This document shows, in pieces, positions 27,030-41,118 of a stretch of 64,000 nt of DNA. Position numbers and translations under genes: made by a program. The DNA is taken from positions 620,001 to 684,000 of the forward strand of contig JAIXQO010000001.1 of the NCBI GenBank assembly GCA_027485695.1. Direction: 5' to 3'. Each line of letters begins with the position of its first letter. The stretch's first letter is position 1. The notes beneath the pieces were generated by a model. The model did no database searches. It saw only the letters and a list, made by a program, of their open reading frames with translations, and had not been told where the DNA came from. The DNA comes from Pseudomonadota bacterium. GTDB taxonomy: Bacteria > Bdellovibrionota > UBA1018.

Positions 27030-27105
27030 GCTGGAGTAGCTCAGTTGGTAGAGCAGCGGTTTTGTAAACCGCTGGTCGGGGGTTCGAGTCCCTTCTCCAG
27101 CTCCA
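27030..27105 (+). tRNA. thrU: tRNA-Thr(UGU)
   Basis: This is a 76-nt cloverleaf. The acceptor arms GCTGGAG/CTCCAGC, a D arm, anticodon loop TTTGTAA with TGT, a T arm containing GGTTCGAGTC and an encoded CCA end are all visible. It is the first of a four-tRNA run before tuf, in the same order as Escherichia coli thrU-tyrU-glyT-thrT-tufB. Confidence 0.96.
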
Positions 27106-27158
27106 TTTTTCGGTTCAGGAGAGGTGCGATGTGCGAGTTCGAGGTTGGGTGTTGCAGT

Positions 27159-27244
27159 GGAGAGATACCCAAGTGGCCAAAGGGACCAGACTGTAAATCT
27201 GGCGGCGTATGCCTTCGAAGGTTCGAATCCTTCTCTCTCCACCA
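27159..27244 (+). tRNA. tyrU: tRNA-Tyr(GUA)
   Basis: This is an 86-nt class II tRNA with a long variable arm. The acceptor is GGAGAGA/TCTCTCC, the anticodon loop CTGTAAA carries GTA, and ACCA is encoded at the end. It is the second in the tRNA-tuf operon. Confidence 0.96.
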
Positions 27245-27295
27245 CTTTAAATCCTCTCGACCCGTTCGAGGTGATCTAAAGCGGACACGATATTT

Positions 27296-27372
27296 GCGAG
27301 AGTAGCTCAATTGGCTAGAGCATCGGCTTTCCAAGCCGAGGGTTGAGGGTTCGAGACCCTTCTCTCGCTCCA
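27296..27372 (+). tRNA. glyT: tRNA-Gly(UCC)
   Basis: This is a 77-nt cloverleaf with acceptor GCGAGAG/CTCTCGC, anticodon loop TTTCCAA (TCC) and encoded CCA. It is the third of the tuf-linked tRNAs. Confidence 0.95.
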
Positions 27373-27438
27373 AAATTTTTTTTGCCTACTGATTGCTTGG
27401 TTTCAAGAGCGGTAGTTGAGAAGAAGTGATCGAAGTTT

Positions 27439-27514
<76 letters not shown>

Positions 27515-27603
27515 CGCATTGCCGGTAGTAGGTCCGGCAGCGAAGGCACACTTACCTACCTTAAACTTTGACCTAGACGGTTAAACGCGGAGGCGGAAAG
27601 CAT

Positions 27604-28794
27604 ATGTCGAAAGAGAAATTTGATAGAAGTAAACCACACTTGAACATCGGAACGATCGGCCACGTCGACCATGGGAAAACCTCCCTGACGGCAGCCATCA
27701 CGAACGTGCTCGCGAAATCGGGTTTCGCCCAAGCTCGCGCGTACGATCAGATTGACAACGCTCCAGAAGAAAAAGAGCGCGGCATCACCATCAACACCAC
27801 GCACGTTGAGTATCAGACGGCTAACCGCCACTACGCTCACGTCGACTGCCCTGGCCACGCCGACTATGTTAAAAACATGATCACCGGCGCAGCTCAGATG
27901 GACGGCGCGATCCTCGTCGTTTCTGCTGCTGACGGACCAATGCCTCAAACGCGTGAGCACATCCTGCTCGCTCGTCAGGTCGGCGTTCCTGCAATCGTCG
28001 TGTTCTTGAATAAATGCGACATGGTCGACGATGCTGAACTCATCGACCTCGTTGAGATGGAAGTTCGCGATCTCCTCAACTTGTACCAATTCCCTGGCGA
28101 CAAGATCCCAATGATCCGTGGATCCGCTGTGAAGGCTCTCGAAGGCGACCAATCTCCGATTGGCGAGCCATCGGTCCTCAAGCTCATGGAAGCGGTCGAT
28201 ACATTCATCCCACAACCAGCTCGTGAGAAAGATAAGCCTTTCCTCATGCCAGTTGAAGACGTGTTCTCGATCTCTGGTCGTGGAACGGTCGTCACCGGCC
28301 GCGTCGAGCGCGGTGTGATCAAGGTCGGCGAAGAAATCGAAATCATCGGCCTCAAGCCAACGATGAAATCGACTGTTACCGGCGTCGAGATGTTCCGTAA
28401 ACTTCTGGACCAAGGTGAAGCAGGCGACAACATCGGCGCTCTTCTCCGCGGAACGAAAAAAGAAGAAGTCGAGCGCGGACAAGTTCTCGCTCACGTCGGA
28501 TCGGTTAAGCCTCACAAGAAGTTCAAAGGCTCCGTGTACATCCTGACGAAAGAAGAAGGCGGACGTCACACTCCTTTCTTCAAAGGCTATCGTCCTCAGT
28601 TCTACTTCCGCACGACGGACGTCACGGGTGTCGTGACTCTTCCTGCGAACGTCGAGATGGTCATGCCTGGCGACAACGTTCAAGTTGAAGTCGAGCTCAT
28701 CACTCCAGTCGCAATGGAAAAAGAACTGCGCTTCGCTATCCGTGAAGGTGGCCGTACGGTCGGCGCAGGCGTCGTGGCTGAAATCGTTGAGTAA
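27604..28794 (+). CDS. tuf: Elongation factor Tu
   Basis: EF-Tu delivers aminoacyl-tRNA to the ribosome with GTP. The 396 residues are standard: [10 protein letters not shown] (G1), the threonine of the switch region in [24 protein letters not shown] (G3), NKCDMVDD (G4), followed by the beta-barrel domains with [20 protein letters not shown]. The start ATG 27604 follows GGAGG 11 nt upstream. It is co-transcribed with the four tRNAs and ends at a strong terminator. Only one tuf copy is present in this window. Confidence 0.98.
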   Translation: MSKEKFDRSKPHLNIGTIGHVDHGKTSLTAAITNVLAKSGFAQARAYDQIDNAPEEKERGITINTTHVEYQTANRHYAHVDCPGHADYVKNMITGAAQMDGAILVVSAADGPMPQTREHILLARQVGVPAIVVFLNKCDMVDDAELIDLVEMEVRDLLNLYQFPGDKIPMIRGSAVKALEGDQSPIGEPSVLKLMEAVDTFIPQPAREKDKPFLMPVEDVFSISGRGTVVTGRVERGVIKVGEEIEIIGLKPTMKSTVTGVEMFRKLLDQGEAGDNIGALLRGTKKEEVERGQVLAHVGSVKPHKKFKGSVYILTKEEGGRHTPFFKGYRPQFYFRTTDVTGVVTLPANVEMVMPGDNVQVEVELITPVAMEKELRFAIREGGRTVGAGVVAEIVE

Positions 28795-28837
28795 TCAACG
28801 GTTCTCTCGCGCTCTTATTTGCTAAAAGCTTCCGAGA

Positions 28838-28875
28838 GGGTGGGGAGAAATTCTCTCCACCCCTTTTGGATTTTC
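28838..28875 (+). terminator. Rho-independent terminator of tuf
   Basis: GGGTGGGGAGAA pairs with TTCTCTCCACCC (28838-28863, one G-U pair), followed by CTTTTGGATTTT. It separates the tRNA-tuf unit from tRNA-Trp-secE. Confidence 0.85.
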
Positions 28876-28909
28876 AGGGAATAAAAAACGTTCAAACCAG
28901 TTTTTCAGT

Positions 28910-28985
28910 AGGCCAGTAGCTCTAATGGTAGAGCGGCGGATTCCAAATCCGTAGGTTGTGGGTTCGAATCCCTCCTGGCCTGCCA
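28910..28985 (+). tRNA. trpT: tRNA-Trp(CCA)
   Basis: This is a 76-nt cloverleaf with acceptor AGGCCAG/CTGGCCT, anticodon loop TTCCAAA (CCA), a T arm with GGGTTCGAATC, discriminator G and encoded CCA. Location immediately upstream of secE is common in proteobacteria and suggests a joint transcript. Confidence 0.96.
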
Positions 28986-29012
28986 AAATTGTTACCGAGG
29001 GTAAAAAGGATC

Positions 29013-29390
29013 ATGGAGACTCAAAATCAGAAGTGGGTCACAAGTAGTTTCCTCGCCGTTTCCATCTTGGTCGGCTACCTCCTGTTCGCGGCAGCGTTTC
29101 AGGTGTCCGGTCTTTTCGACCTCGAAGCTAAGATCAAAAATTTTGAACTCACCATTCGCTTGCTAGCGATCGGTGTAGGTGCTCTCACTTTCTTAGGTCT
29201 CTACAAGTGGGGAACTGCTCATCAGTTTATGAGCGAAGTCGTGGACGAATTGTCCAAAGTGACCTGGCCGCTCTCCAAGGATACGTGGAACTCCACTTGG
29301 GTTGTTCTGGTTTTCGTTGTGATTGCAAGCGCCCTAATCGCTATGATCGATTGGGTTTGGACTTCATTCATTCATTGGGTTTTGGGATAG
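29013..29390 (+). CDS. secE: Preprotein translocase subunit SecE
   Basis: SecE clamps SecY in the inner-membrane translocon. The 125-residue protein starts at ATG 29013 behind AAAAAGGAT; a longer frame starting inside tRNA-Trp is an artefact. Three hydrophobic segments (about 13-35, 45-65, 90-115) correspond to the three-helix form found in Escherichia coli. The conserved amphipathic segment VVDELSKVTWPLSKDTWNST (about 75-94) is the SecE signature. nusG follows after 9 nt. Confidence 0.95.
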   Translation: METQNQKWVTSSFLAVSILVGYLLFAAAFQVSGLFDLEAKIKNFELTIRLLAIGVGALTFLGLYKWGTAHQFMSEVVDELSKVTWPLSKDTWNSTWVVLVFVVIASALIAMIDWVWTSFIHWVLG

Positions 29391-29399
29391 GAGGGGGCT

Positions 29400-29948
29400 G
29401 TGACAGAAATGAACGCTCCAGAAATGGCTTGGTACGTGATTCACACGTATTCCGGCTACGAAAACAAAGCTAAACTTTCTCTCGAAGAACGCATCAAATC
29501 GAACCGAAAAGAGCCTTTTTTCGGCGAGATTATCGTTCCTGAAGAAAACGTCGTTGAGCTGAAAAATGGTCAGAAGCGCACGACGAAACGCCGCTTTTTC
29601 CCAGGATACATCCTGGTGAAAATGCATCTCAATGATGAGACTTGGCACATTGTTAAAGAGACGCCGAAAATCACCGGATTTGTTGGCGATCGATTGAAGC
29701 CAGTGCCAGTGCCCGACGCGGAAGTCGAAAAAATGACCAATCGAATTGCCGAGGGTCAGTCCAAGCCTCGTCCTCGTATTTCGTTCCAAGAGGGCGAAAA
29801 CGTACGGGTTATCGAAGGTCCGTTCGCTAATTTCAGCGGCGTGATCGAGGGTGTTAATCCGGACAAGGGCAAGGTCAAGGTTCTGGTCAGTATTTTCGGC
29901 CGTTCGACCCCTGTGGAATTGGATTTTATTCAGGTTGAAAAGATCTAG
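29400..29948 (+). CDS. nusG: Transcription termination/antitermination protein NusG
   Basis: The 182-residue protein has the NusG N-terminal domain (WYVIHTYSGYENKAKLSLEERI, then RRFFPGYILVKM) and a C-terminal KOW domain (EGENVRVIEGPFANFSGVIE). It binds RNA polymerase and couples to Rho or ribosomal S10. The start is GTG 29400 behind AGGAGGGGG. A hairpin with a T-run follows before rplK. Confidence 0.96.
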   Translation: MTEMNAPEMAWYVIHTYSGYENKAKLSLEERIKSNRKEPFFGEIIVPEENVVELKNGQKRTTKRRFFPGYILVKMHLNDETWHIVKETPKITGFVGDRLKPVPVPDAEVEKMTNRIAEGQSKPRPRISFQEGENVRVIEGPFANFSGVIEGVNPDKGKVKVLVSIFGRSTPVELDFIQVEKI

Positions 29949-29988
29949 CTTCTTATGCTAGGTTTCACGACTCAAAAAAAATTTTTAG

Positions 29989-30010
29989 AAAACTGCGTCT
30001 CGTAGTTTTT
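29989..30010 (+). terminator. Weak terminator or attenuator between nusG and rplK
   Basis: A continuous 9-bp stem, AAAACTGCG-TCT-CGTAGTTTT, one G-U pair, ends in five T residues. It lies 17 nt before the rplK start, so it could attenuate ribosomal-protein transcription or simply fold in the leader. L1/L11-type autoregulation sites are known in this region of other bacteria; no such site is established here. Confidence 0.45.
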
Positions 30011-30026
30011 CGGATTTAGGTGATTT

Positions 30027-30452
30027 ATGGCTAAAAAAGTTACAGGTCAGATTAAGTTGCAGATCCCAGGCGGCCAGGCAAACCCTGCTCCACCGGTAGG
30101 CCCAGCGCTCGGTCAGCGTGGTGTCAACATCATGGAATTCTGCAAAGCGTTCAACGCTAAGACTCAGGATTCAAAAGGTACGATCATTCCGGTAATCATC
30201 ACCGTTTATTCTGATCGTTCTTTCACTTTCATCACGAAGACCCCTCCTGCGGCAGTTCTTCTCTTGAAAGCTGCAAAAATCGAGAAGGGTTCCGGAACGC
30301 CAAATAAAACTAAAGTTGGCAAAGTGACCCGCAAACAAATCGAAGACATCGCTAAACTCAAAATGCCAGACTTGAACGCCGCTACGGTCGAGTCCGCAGT
30401 GAGAAGTATCGAAGGCACCGCAAAAAGTTGCGGTTTGACTGTCGACGGTTAA
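30027..30452 (+). CDS. rplK: 50S ribosomal protein L11
   Basis: The 141 residues are a full L11: [35 protein letters not shown] at the N-terminus and the C-terminal RNA-binding domain ([20 protein letters not shown]). It forms the GTPase-associated centre on 23S rRNA with L10/L7/L12. rplA follows 67 nt later. Confidence 0.97.
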   Translation: MAKKVTGQIKLQIPGGQANPAPPVGPALGQRGVNIMEFCKAFNAKTQDSKGTIIPVIITVYSDRSFTFITKTPPAAVLLLKAAKIEKGSGTPNKTKVGKVTRKQIEDIAKLKMPDLNAATVESAVRSIEGTAKSCGLTVDG

Positions 30453-30519
30453 TTTTTTAGTAGTTCAAAAAACGGTGGGAGTAGGACATTGAGCCTACGT
30501 TCGAACCACAGGAGGATCG

Positions 30520-31248
30520 ATGGCAGATACGAAGCGTAAAGCTAAAGGCAATCAAGGTAAGAAGTACGTCGCAGCGTTGGAAAAAATCCAATTGGGCAAG
30601 ACCTACACGATCGAAGAAGGATTCAAGCTTCTTCCTGAAGTTTCATTCGCAAAATTTGACGAGACGGTAGACGTGGCTTTCCGTCTGGGTGTCGACCCAA
30701 AACATGCAGACCAAATGGTTCGCGGAGCTCTCGTTCTCCCACATGGTACCGGTAAAACGGCGCGCGTGATCGTCCTTGCAAAAGGCGACAAAGCTCGTGA
30801 TGCCGAAGCTGCAGGCGCCGACCTTGTCGGTGCAGAAGACCTCATCGAAAAGATCAACGGCGGCTGGCTTGAATTCGACAAGATGATCGCAACCCCGGAC
30901 ATGATGGTCGCCCTCTCTAAAGTTGCGAAGGTCCTTGGACCACGCGGATTGATGCCGAACCCAAAACTCGGCACCGTTACCGTGAACGTGACTCAAGCGA
31001 TCAAAGAACAAAAAATGGGTAAAGTAGAATACCGTACTGAAAAAACCGGTATCATTCACGCGATGATTGGCAAGAAGTCCTTCGGCCCACAAAAGCTGAA
31101 AGAGAACTTCACGGTTCTTGCAGCCGCGATCATGAAAGCTAAACCACCGACCAGCAAAGGCACTTACGTCAAAGGCGTTACGCTCTCGACGACCATGAGC
31201 CCAGGCATCTCGCTTGATCCGCTGGAAACGCAAGGTATCTCCGGCTAA
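30520..31248 (+). CDS. rplA: 50S ribosomal protein L1
   Basis: The 242-residue L1 protein shapes the mobile stalk near the E site and is often a translational repressor of its own operon. Typical segments are [51 protein letters not shown] and [21 protein letters not shown] precedes ATG 30520. Confidence 0.97.
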   Translation: MADTKRKAKGNQGKKYVAALEKIQLGKTYTIEEGFKLLPEVSFAKFDETVDVAFRLGVDPKHADQMVRGALVLPHGTGKTARVIVLAKGDKARDAEAAGADLVGAEDLIEKINGGWLEFDKMIATPDMMVALSKVAKVLGPRGLMPNPKLGTVTVNVTQAIKEQKMGKVEYRTEKTGIIHAMIGKKSFGPQKLKENFTVLAAAIMKAKPPTSKGTYVKGVTLSTTMSPGISLDPLETQGISG

Positions 31249-31288
31249 TTCAGAGCTTGGATAAACCAGTAATTTTTGGAGAAAGTTC

Positions 31289-31819
31289 ATGAATAAGTCG
31301 AACAAAACCGAACTCGCAACGTCCCTCTCGGACAAGTTTTCGAAAGCAAAAGTCGCACTTTTTGCTGACTACAAAGGTCTTTCGGCCTCGCAAGCGGACG
31401 ACCTTCGTCGCAAGCTTCGTACTGCTGATGCTGAAGTAAAAGTTCTGAAGAACAACATTGCTCGTCTGATCACCAAAGACGGCAAGTTTGGAACCGATGC
31501 AAAGAACCTGATGGACGGCGTTGTCGGACCAACACTCGTTGCCTTTGCATACAAAGATATCGCTTCCGCAGCGAAGATCTTCCATAAGTTCTCCCAGGAT
31601 AACGAAGCACTGAAGTTGAAATCGAGCTTAATGGGCGACAAAGCGATTTCGCCAAGTGACATCGAAGCTCTCGCCTCCTTGCCTTCTCGCGAAGTGCTCT
31701 TGGCGAAAATGCTCGGCAGCATGAACGCTCCGGTTTCGAACTTTGTTGGTGTGCTTGCAGCAGTGCCAAGAAGCTTCGTAACGGTGCTTCAAGCGGTTGC
31801 AGATAAGAAACAAGCTTAA
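31289..31819 (+). CDS. rplJ: 50S ribosomal protein L10
   Basis: The 176-residue L10 anchors the L7/L12 stalk. It has the N-terminal rRNA-binding domain (LSDKFSKAKVALFADYKGLS) and the C-terminal helix that binds L7/L12 dimers. GGAG upstream of ATG 31289 is the ribosome binding site. The leader to rplA is only 40 nt, so the long L10 leader known from Escherichia coli is missing; instead there is a long structured spacer after the gene. Confidence 0.96.
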   Translation: MNKSNKTELATSLSDKFSKAKVALFADYKGLSASQADDLRRKLRTADAEVKVLKNNIARLITKDGKFGTDAKNLMDGVVGPTLVAFAYKDIASAAKIFHKFSQDNEALKLKSSLMGDKAISPSDIEALASLPSREVLLAKMLGSMNAPVSNFVGVLAAVPRSFVTVLQAVADKKQA

Positions 31820-31826
31820 TTTTAGG

Positions 31827-31910
31827 GGTTTTTAGTGTTGAGTGGCTCCTGATTTGACGGAGTCTGGCCGGATGAATCAAAGAACGCCGCTCAAGTGCTC
31901 ACTAAAAACC
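31827..31910 (+). other. Long-range RNA stem in the rplJ-rplL spacer
   Basis: GGTTTTTAGTG (31827-31837) is perfectly complementary to CACTAAAAACC (31900-31910). The stem can continue after a 5-nt bulge with TTGAG/CTCAA (31838-31842 and 31890-31894), giving about 16 bp around a 47-nt inner domain. The remaining spacer up to 32025 also contains a minor hairpin and a 28-codon frame (31922-32008) without a ribosome binding site that is probably spurious. A role in processing or in adjusting the rplJ:rplL expression ratio is an inference. Confidence 0.5.
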
Positions 31911-32025
31911 AAATCGGACCCATGGAAGGCGAAGGTCAACAAGGTCCCGAATTAAAACCAGAAGGACCTGATTCTTTAGTCAAGAGGACTTTAGGATCAT
32001 TACAGTAACAAAAGAGGTAATAACC

Positions 32026-32403
32026 ATGTCCGCAGTAACTAAAGAACAAGTCGTTTCGTTTATCGAATCCATGAGCGTCCTTGAGCTTTCCCAGCTCGTG
32101 AAAGAACTCGAAGAAAAATTCGGCGTTTCTGCTGCAGCTCCGGTTGCAGTGGTTGCTGGTGGCGCGGCCGCAGGCCCAGCTGCTGAAGCTAAAACCGAAT
32201 TCAACGTCGTTCTTGCTGCTTCTGGCGACAAGAAAATTGAAGTCATTAAAGAAGTTCGCGCGATCACGGGTCTCGGCTTGAAAGAAGCTAAAGACCTCGT
32301 CGAAGGCGCTCCAAAAGTCGTTAAAGAAGGCGTTGCTAAAGCAGACGCTGAAGAAATGAAGAAGAAACTCGAAGCAGTCGGCGCTAAAGTCGAGATCAAG
32401 TAA
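32026..32403 (+). CDS. rplL: 50S ribosomal protein L7/L12
   Basis: The 125 residues comprise an N-terminal dimerisation domain ([21 protein letters not shown]), an Ala/Val/Gly hinge (about 38-56) and the C-terminal factor-binding domain ([20 protein letters not shown]). It recruits EF-Tu and EF-G to the ribosome. AGAGG precedes ATG 32026. Confidence 0.97.
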   Translation: MSAVTKEQVVSFIESMSVLELSQLVKELEEKFGVSAAAPVAVVAGGAAAGPAAEAKTEFNVVLAASGDKKIEVIKEVRAITGLGLKEAKDLVEGAPKVVKEGVAKADAEEMKKKLEAVGAKVEIK

Positions 32404-32444
32404 TCTCGTCTTCCGACCTTCTGTAGTTCTTCTGGTTCTACATT

Positions 32445-32512
32445 CCTTACCGCGACTGCTATCTTTTACTCTTGTGTTTTCAAGGGTAAGGGATAGTATG
32501 TCGCGGTTAAGG
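32445..32512 (+). other. Long hairpin in the rplL-rpoB spacer, candidate RNase III site
   Basis: An inner helix of 16 continuous pairs (32459-32474 with 32481-32496, three G-U pairs, hexaloop TGTTTT) sits on an outer helix of 12 pairs with one bulged T (CCTTACCGCGAC, 32445-32456, with 32500-32512). The two helices are separated by a 2/3-nt internal loop. The gene pair rplL-rpoB of Escherichia coli has an RNase III cleavage site and attenuator here, so a similar role is likely. No T-run typical of a terminator follows directly. A direct repeat TAAGGGATAGT (32487-32497, 32508-32518) overlaps the 3' arm. Confidence 0.7.
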
Positions 32513-32643
32513 GATAGTTTTATATATGCTTTTAATGTCTGAGGGTCCTAGTGGGGTTCTCGGTTCATTCGCGTTTGTTGCGTCCGTCCCTGCATTATTT
32601 TGGGGTTAACTACATTTTTAAAGTCTCTTCCTAAGGAGTGTTC

Positions 32644-35600
32644 ATGGCCTCTCTCTTCTCGGAGAACCGCCGAATTCGTAAAGAATTCTCTCGAATTGCA
32701 ACCCCGGTCGAAATCCCAAATCTGATCGAACTCCAGCGAAAGTCTTACGATAAGTTTCTCCAAGCGGACGTTCCAGCTGCGAAGCGGACTACTACTGGTC
32801 TCCAGGCAGTTTTCAAATCAGTATTTCCGATCGACGATTTCAATAAGACCGCGTCTCTTGAATTCGAATCTTATACGCTTGAGCGTCCTAAGTACGATGT
32901 CGGTGAGTGCCGTCAGCGTGGGATGACTTTTGCTGCCCCTCTCAAGATTACTGTCCGCCTCGTTGTTTATGATATCGACGAAGAAGCGGGCACTCGCAAT
33001 ATTCGCGACATCAAAGAACAAGAAGTCTACATGGGTGAAATTCCGCTCATGACCGAGGCTGGTTCTTTCATTATCAACGGCACTGAGCGCGTTATTGTGT
33101 CTCAGCTTCACCGTTCCCCAGGCGTGATTTTCGATCACGATCAAGGCAAGAGCCACTCATCTGGCAAGATTTTGTACTCCGCGCGTATCATTCCGCACCG
33201 CGGATCCTGGCTCGATTTCGAATTCGACCACAAAGATCACGTTTATGCTCGTATCGATCGCAAGCGTAAGCTTCCGGCGACGATCATTCTCCGTGCTCTC
33301 GGAATGAGCATGGAAGAGATTCTCAAGCACTTCTATCGTATTGAGACGATCACTTTCGAAAAAGACAAGTACTTCAAAGCCGTCGACCTCGACATCCTCT
33401 CGGGGCAACGCGCTGAAGACGACATCGTCGATCCAAAGACCGGCAAGACGATCGTCAAAAAGAACCGTAAGTTCACCAAGGCTGTTATCAAGGAGATTGC
33501 AGACGCTGGTATTAAGCGTCTCGAAATTCCAGCTGAGATGGTCGTGGGTCGAGTAGCCTGTGAAGACCTCGTCGATGATAAAACTGGCGAAGTCATTCTC
33601 GAGTGTAACCAAGAGCTGAGCGAAGCTAAAATCAAGGACCTCAAGCAAAAAGGCGTCAAAGAAGTTCGTGTGATTTTCACGGACAATCTGACCCATGGCT
33701 CGTTCGTGCGCGATACTCTCGTGCTTGATAAAGTCTCCACGCCAGAAGAGGCGCTCATTGAGATCTATAAGCGCATGCGTCCGGGTGATCCTCCGACCGT
33801 AGAAGCGTCTAAGGCACTTTTCGAGAACATGTTCTTCAATGCCGATCGTTACGACCTTTCGAACGTCGGTCGTTTGAAATTGAACTACAAGTTCCCAGTG
33901 AACAAGATTCCAGTCGAGACGACTATCCTCACGAAAGAGGACATCCTTTCGACGCTTTACTACCTCTGCGAATTAAACAACGGTCGCGGTACGATTGACG
34001 ATATCGATCACCTCGGTAACCGCCGTGTTCGTCCGGTGGGTGAGTTGATTGAGAACCAGTACCGCATCGGTCTCGTTCGCATGGAGCGCGCAATCAAAGA
34101 GCGTATGAGCATTCAAGAAATTGAGACGCTCATGCCTCACGACTTGATCAACCAGAAGCCTGTGTCGGCTGTGGTGAAAGAGTTCTTCGGCTCCAGCCAG
34201 CTCTCTCAGTTTATGGACCAAACTAACCCACTTTCCGAAGTGACGCACAAACGTCGTCTTTCGGCACTTGGACCAGGTGGTTTGACTCGAGAGCGCGCAG
34301 GCTTCGAAGTCCGCGACGTTCACAACACTCACTACGGTCGTATCTGCCCGATTGAGACGCCCGAAGGGCCAAACATCGGTCTGATCGCGTCCCTTTCGAC
34401 CTTTGCACGCGTGAACGAGTACGGTTTCATTGAAACTCCTTACCGCACGATCGAAAACCGCGAGCTGACGAATAGTATTCGTTACTTCACGGCCACTGAG
34501 GAAGAGAACAAGGTCATTGCTCAGGTTTCTGCAGACGCAATTTCGACCAAGAAGATTTCTGGCGAACTCGTGCCGGCGCGCCGCAAAGGTGACTACGCTC
34601 TCGTCAATCCAGATGAGATCGAACTCATGGACGTGAGCCCGAACCAGCTCGTTTCGATCGCTGCTTCGCTGATTCCTTTCCTTGAGCATGACGATGCTAA
34701 CCGCGCCCTCATGGGTTCGAACATGCAACGTCAGGCTGTGCCTCTGCTTCGTACATCCGCGCCGCTTGTTGGAACGGGTATCGAAAAAGTGGTCGCTCGC
34801 GACTCCGGTCAAATCGTCATCTCTAAATCAGATGGCGAAGTGATCATGGTCGACGGCACTAAAATCGTGGTTCGTCGCTCTTCTACTTCTAAGTCGGAAG
34901 ATGTGGCTTCGGACGTCGAAATCTACAACCTCACCAAGTATCAACGGTCGAACCAAAACACCTGTGTGAATCAACACCCAGTGGTCAAGGTCGGCGACAA
35001 AGTTAAAAAAGGCGACGTCCTCGCGGACGGTCCTGCAACGGATGCTGGCGAATTGGCCCTTGGCCAAAACGTACTCATCGCGTTCATGCCTTGGAACGGT
35101 TATAACTTCGAAGACTCGATCCTGATCTCCGAACGTTTGATTAAGGAAGACACCTTCACTTCGATTCACATCGAAGAGTTCGAGTGTATCGCTCGCGATA
35201 CTAAACTCGGCAAAGAAGACGTCACCCGCGATATTCCGAACGTCGGCGAAGAGGCCCTCAAGGACCTCGATGAGAGCGGTATCATCCGCATCGGCGCAGA
35301 AGTGAAACCAGGCGATATCCTCGTCGGTAAAGTGACTCCAAAAGGTGAGACCCAACTCTCCCCAGAAGAGAAACTTCTCCGCGCGATCTTCGGCGAAAAA
35401 GCCGGAGACGTTCGCGATACCTCCCTCCGCGTCCCATCGGGCGTCTACGGTACGGTCATCAATGCTCAAGTTTTCGCTCGCGAAGGCACTGAAGCAGATG
35501 AGCGATCCAAAGCGATCCTTGAAGAGGCTGTGGCTCGTATCCGCCGCGACGAAAAAATCGAAGTCGATGCTGTTCGTCAGTCCGCATTCGAGAAAATCGC

Positions 35601-36777
35601 TCGCACCCTCGAAGGTTCGGTAACGACGGGTAAACTCCTTTCTGAAGATGGCTCGGTTGAGCTTCTCAAGAAGGGCGATAAACTCACTTACGAACTTCTC
35701 CAGACGGTTGCATTTGATCTCCTCGGTTTCATCCCAGTCAAAGAAGACCTCGAGCAAGAAGTCACGCAAGTGATGAAATCGGCAAAAGAGAAGATCGAAG
35801 CCGCTCGTTTTGTCTTCAAAGAGAAAATCGAGAAGCTCAAGAAGGGCGACGAACTCGCACCTGGCGTGATCAAAATGGTGAAAATCCAGATCGCTATCAA
35901 GCGCCGCCTCCAAGTCGGTGACAAGATGGCCGGACGCCACGGTAACAAAGGTGTGATTTCCCGTATCGTTCCTGCTGAAGACATGCCGTTCATGGCAAAC
36001 GGTCTTCCAGTCGACATGGTTTTGAATCCTCTCGGCGTTCCTTCTCGTATGAACATCGGTCAGCTCCTCGAGGTCATGCTCGGCTGGGCTGCATACGGTA
36101 TCGGCGAGAAGGTTCAGGCTTATCTCGATCAGTTCGATTCTTCGGGAGCACGTAAACTCTTCAAAGAAGTTTATGGCACGCCAGAAGTCGAGAAATACCT
36201 CGAGACTTGCTCTGACGATGAACTCAAGAAAATGATGTGGCACCTCCGTAAAGGTGTCCATGCCGCTACGCCAGTTTTCGATGGCGCTCGCGAGACAGAT
36301 ATTCAGAAAATGCTCGAAACCGCGGGTCTTTCGTCCCGCGGCCAGACGACGCTGTTCGACGGCGTCTCGGGAGAGCCATTCGCTGAAGATGTCACAGTCG
36401 GCATCATGTACATCCTGAAACTTCACCATCTGGTCGAAGAGAAGATCCACGCTCGAAGCATCGGACCTTACAGCCTGGTTACTCAGCAGCCGCTGGGTGG
36501 TAAAGCTCAGTTCGGTGGTCAGCGTCTCGGGGAGATGGAGGTCTGGGCGCTTGAGGCTTACGGCGCAGCCTATGGTCTCCAGGAATTCCTAACCGTTAAG
36601 TCTGATGACGTGACGGGACGTAACCGGATGTACGAAGCAATCGTCAAGGGTGAGCACCTGCTTGAGCCAGGCCTGCCAGAATCGTTCAACGTTCTCGTGA
36701 AAGAGCTTCAATCGCTCGCTCTCGATGTTGAATTGATCGAAGGTGGCGATACTGCAGCTCCGCAGGCGACCCTCTAA
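32644..36777 (+). CDS. rpoB: RNA polymerase subunit beta
   Basis: The beta subunit forms one pincer of RNA polymerase and part of the active centre. The start is ATG 32644; AAGGAG at 32633-32638 is spaced for it and overlaps an alternative GTG at 32638. The 1377 residues include the rifampicin-region segment [31 protein letters not shown], the [11 protein letters not shown] motif, the catalytic-site lysine region [13 protein letters not shown] and the C-terminal [18 protein letters not shown] segment. The rifampicin region shows the usual susceptible-type residues as far as can be read by eye. rpoC follows after 27 nt. Confidence 0.98.
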   Translation: MASLFSENRRIRKEFSRIATPVEIPNLIELQRKSYDKFLQADVPAAKRTTTGLQAVFKSVFPIDDFNKTASLEFESYTLERPKYDVGECRQRGMTFAAPLKITVRLVVYDIDEEAGTRNIRDIKEQEVYMGEIPLMTEAGSFIINGTERVIVSQLHRSPGVIFDHDQGKSHSSGKILYSARIIPHRGSWLDFEFDHKDHVYARIDRKRKLPATIILRALGMSMEEILKHFYRIETITFEKDKYFKAVDLDILSGQRAEDDIVDPKTGKTIVKKNRKFTKAVIKEIADAGIKRLEIPAEMVVGRVACEDLVDDKTGEVILECNQELSEAKIKDLKQKGVKEVRVIFTDNLTHGSFVRDTLVLDKVSTPEEALIEIYKRMRPGDPPTVEASKALFENMFFNADRYDLSNVGRLKLNYKFPVNKIPVETTILTKEDILSTLYYLCELNNGRGTIDDIDHLGNRRVRPVGELIENQYRIGLVRMERAIKERMSIQEIETLMPHDLINQKPVSAVVKEFFGSSQLSQFMDQTNPLSEVTHKRRLSALGPGGLTRERAGFEVRDVHNTHYGRICPIETPEGPNIGLIASLSTFARVNEYGFIETPYRTIENRELTNSIRYFTATEEENKVIAQVSADAISTKKISGELVPARRKGDYALVNPDEIELMDVSPNQLVSIAASLIPFLEHDDANRALMGSNMQRQAVPLLRTSAPLVGTGIEKVVARDSGQIVISKSDGEVIMVDGTKIVVRRSSTSKSEDVASDVEIYNLTKYQRSNQNTCVNQHPVVKVGDKVKKGDVLADGPATDAGELALGQNVLIAFMPWNGYNFEDSILISERLIKEDTFTSIHIEEFECIARDTKLGKEDVTRDIPNVGEEALKDLDESGIIRIGAEVKPGDILVGKVTPKGETQLSPEEKLLRAIFGEKAGDVRDTSLRVPSGVYGTVINAQVFAREGTEADERSKAILEEAVARIRRDEKIEVDAVRQSAFEKIARTLEGSVTTGKLLSEDGSVELLKKGDKLTYELLQTVAFDLLGFIPVKEDLEQEVTQVMKSAKEKIEAARFVFKEKIEKLKKGDELAPGVIKMVKIQIAIKRRLQVGDKMAGRHGNKGVISRIVPAEDMPFMANGLPVDMVLNPLGVPSRMNIGQLLEVMLGWAAYGIGEKVQAYLDQFDSSGARKLFKEVYGTPEVEKYLETCSDDELKKMMWHLRKGVHAATPVFDGARETDIQKMLETAGLSSRGQTTLFDGVSGEPFAEDVTVGIMYILKLHHLVEEKIHARSIGPYSLVTQQPLGGKAQFGGQRLGEMEVWALEAYGAAYGLQEFLTVKSDDVTGRNRMYEAIVKGEHLLEPGLPESFNVLVKELQSLALDVELIEGGDTAAPQATL

Positions 36778-36804
36778 TTTTTAGAAGAACACCAGAGGAT
36801 ACTC

Positions 36805-40950
<4,146 letters not shown>

Positions 40951-40961
40951 TTAAGTTTTGG

Positions 40962-40988
40962 CGGAAGTAGGGGATTCCTCTGCTTCCG
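40962..40988 (+). terminator. Hairpin after rpoC
   Basis: CGGAAG pairs with CTTCCG (40962-40967 and 40983-40988) and the stem can extend inward with G-U pairs. Only a weak T stretch follows (CAGTCTTTC). It may be a leaky terminator or a processing signal before tRNA-Val. Confidence 0.45.
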
Positions 40989-41001
40989 ACCTCAGTCTTT
41001 C

Positions 41002-41076
41002 GGGCGCATAGCTCAGTGGTAGAGCAGGGTCTTTACACGGCCAAGGTCCAAGGTTCAATCCCTTGTGCGCCCACCA
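41002..41076 (+). tRNA. tRNA-Val(UAC)
   Basis: This is a 75-nt cloverleaf with acceptor GGGCGCA/TGCGCCC, anticodon loop TTTACAC (TAC), T arm CAAGG/CCTTG and encoded ACCA. The top pair of the anticodon stem is a G-A mismatch. It is followed by a strong terminator. Its 3' end is partly repeated 257 nt downstream. Confidence 0.93.
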
Positions 41077-41083
41077 TGAAACG

Positions 41084-41118
41084 AAAAAAGGATCGGTCTT
41101 TTAGACCGGTCCTTTTTT
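41084..41118 (+). terminator. Rho-independent terminator after tRNA-Val
   Basis: GGATCGGTCT (41090-41099) pairs with AGACCGGTCC (41103-41112), one G-U pair, followed by TTTTTT; A residues also precede the stem, so it could work in both directions. It ends the rplK-rpoBC-tRNA-Val transcript. Confidence 0.92.

Noticed and set aside
27556..28683. 375-codon open frame antisense to tuf
   Set aside because: Shadow of a highly biased gene; rpoB, rpoC and tuf all give such frames.
31922..32008. 28-codon frame (begins MEGEGQQGPELKPEG) in the rplJ-rplL spacer
   Set aside because: No ribosome binding site and it lies in a structured spacer; probably chance, though not excluded.
34828..36450. 540-codon open frame antisense to rpoB
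   Set aside because: It lies entirely within rpoB on the opposite strand, has no ribosome binding site and its composition reflects the strong codon bias of rpoB.
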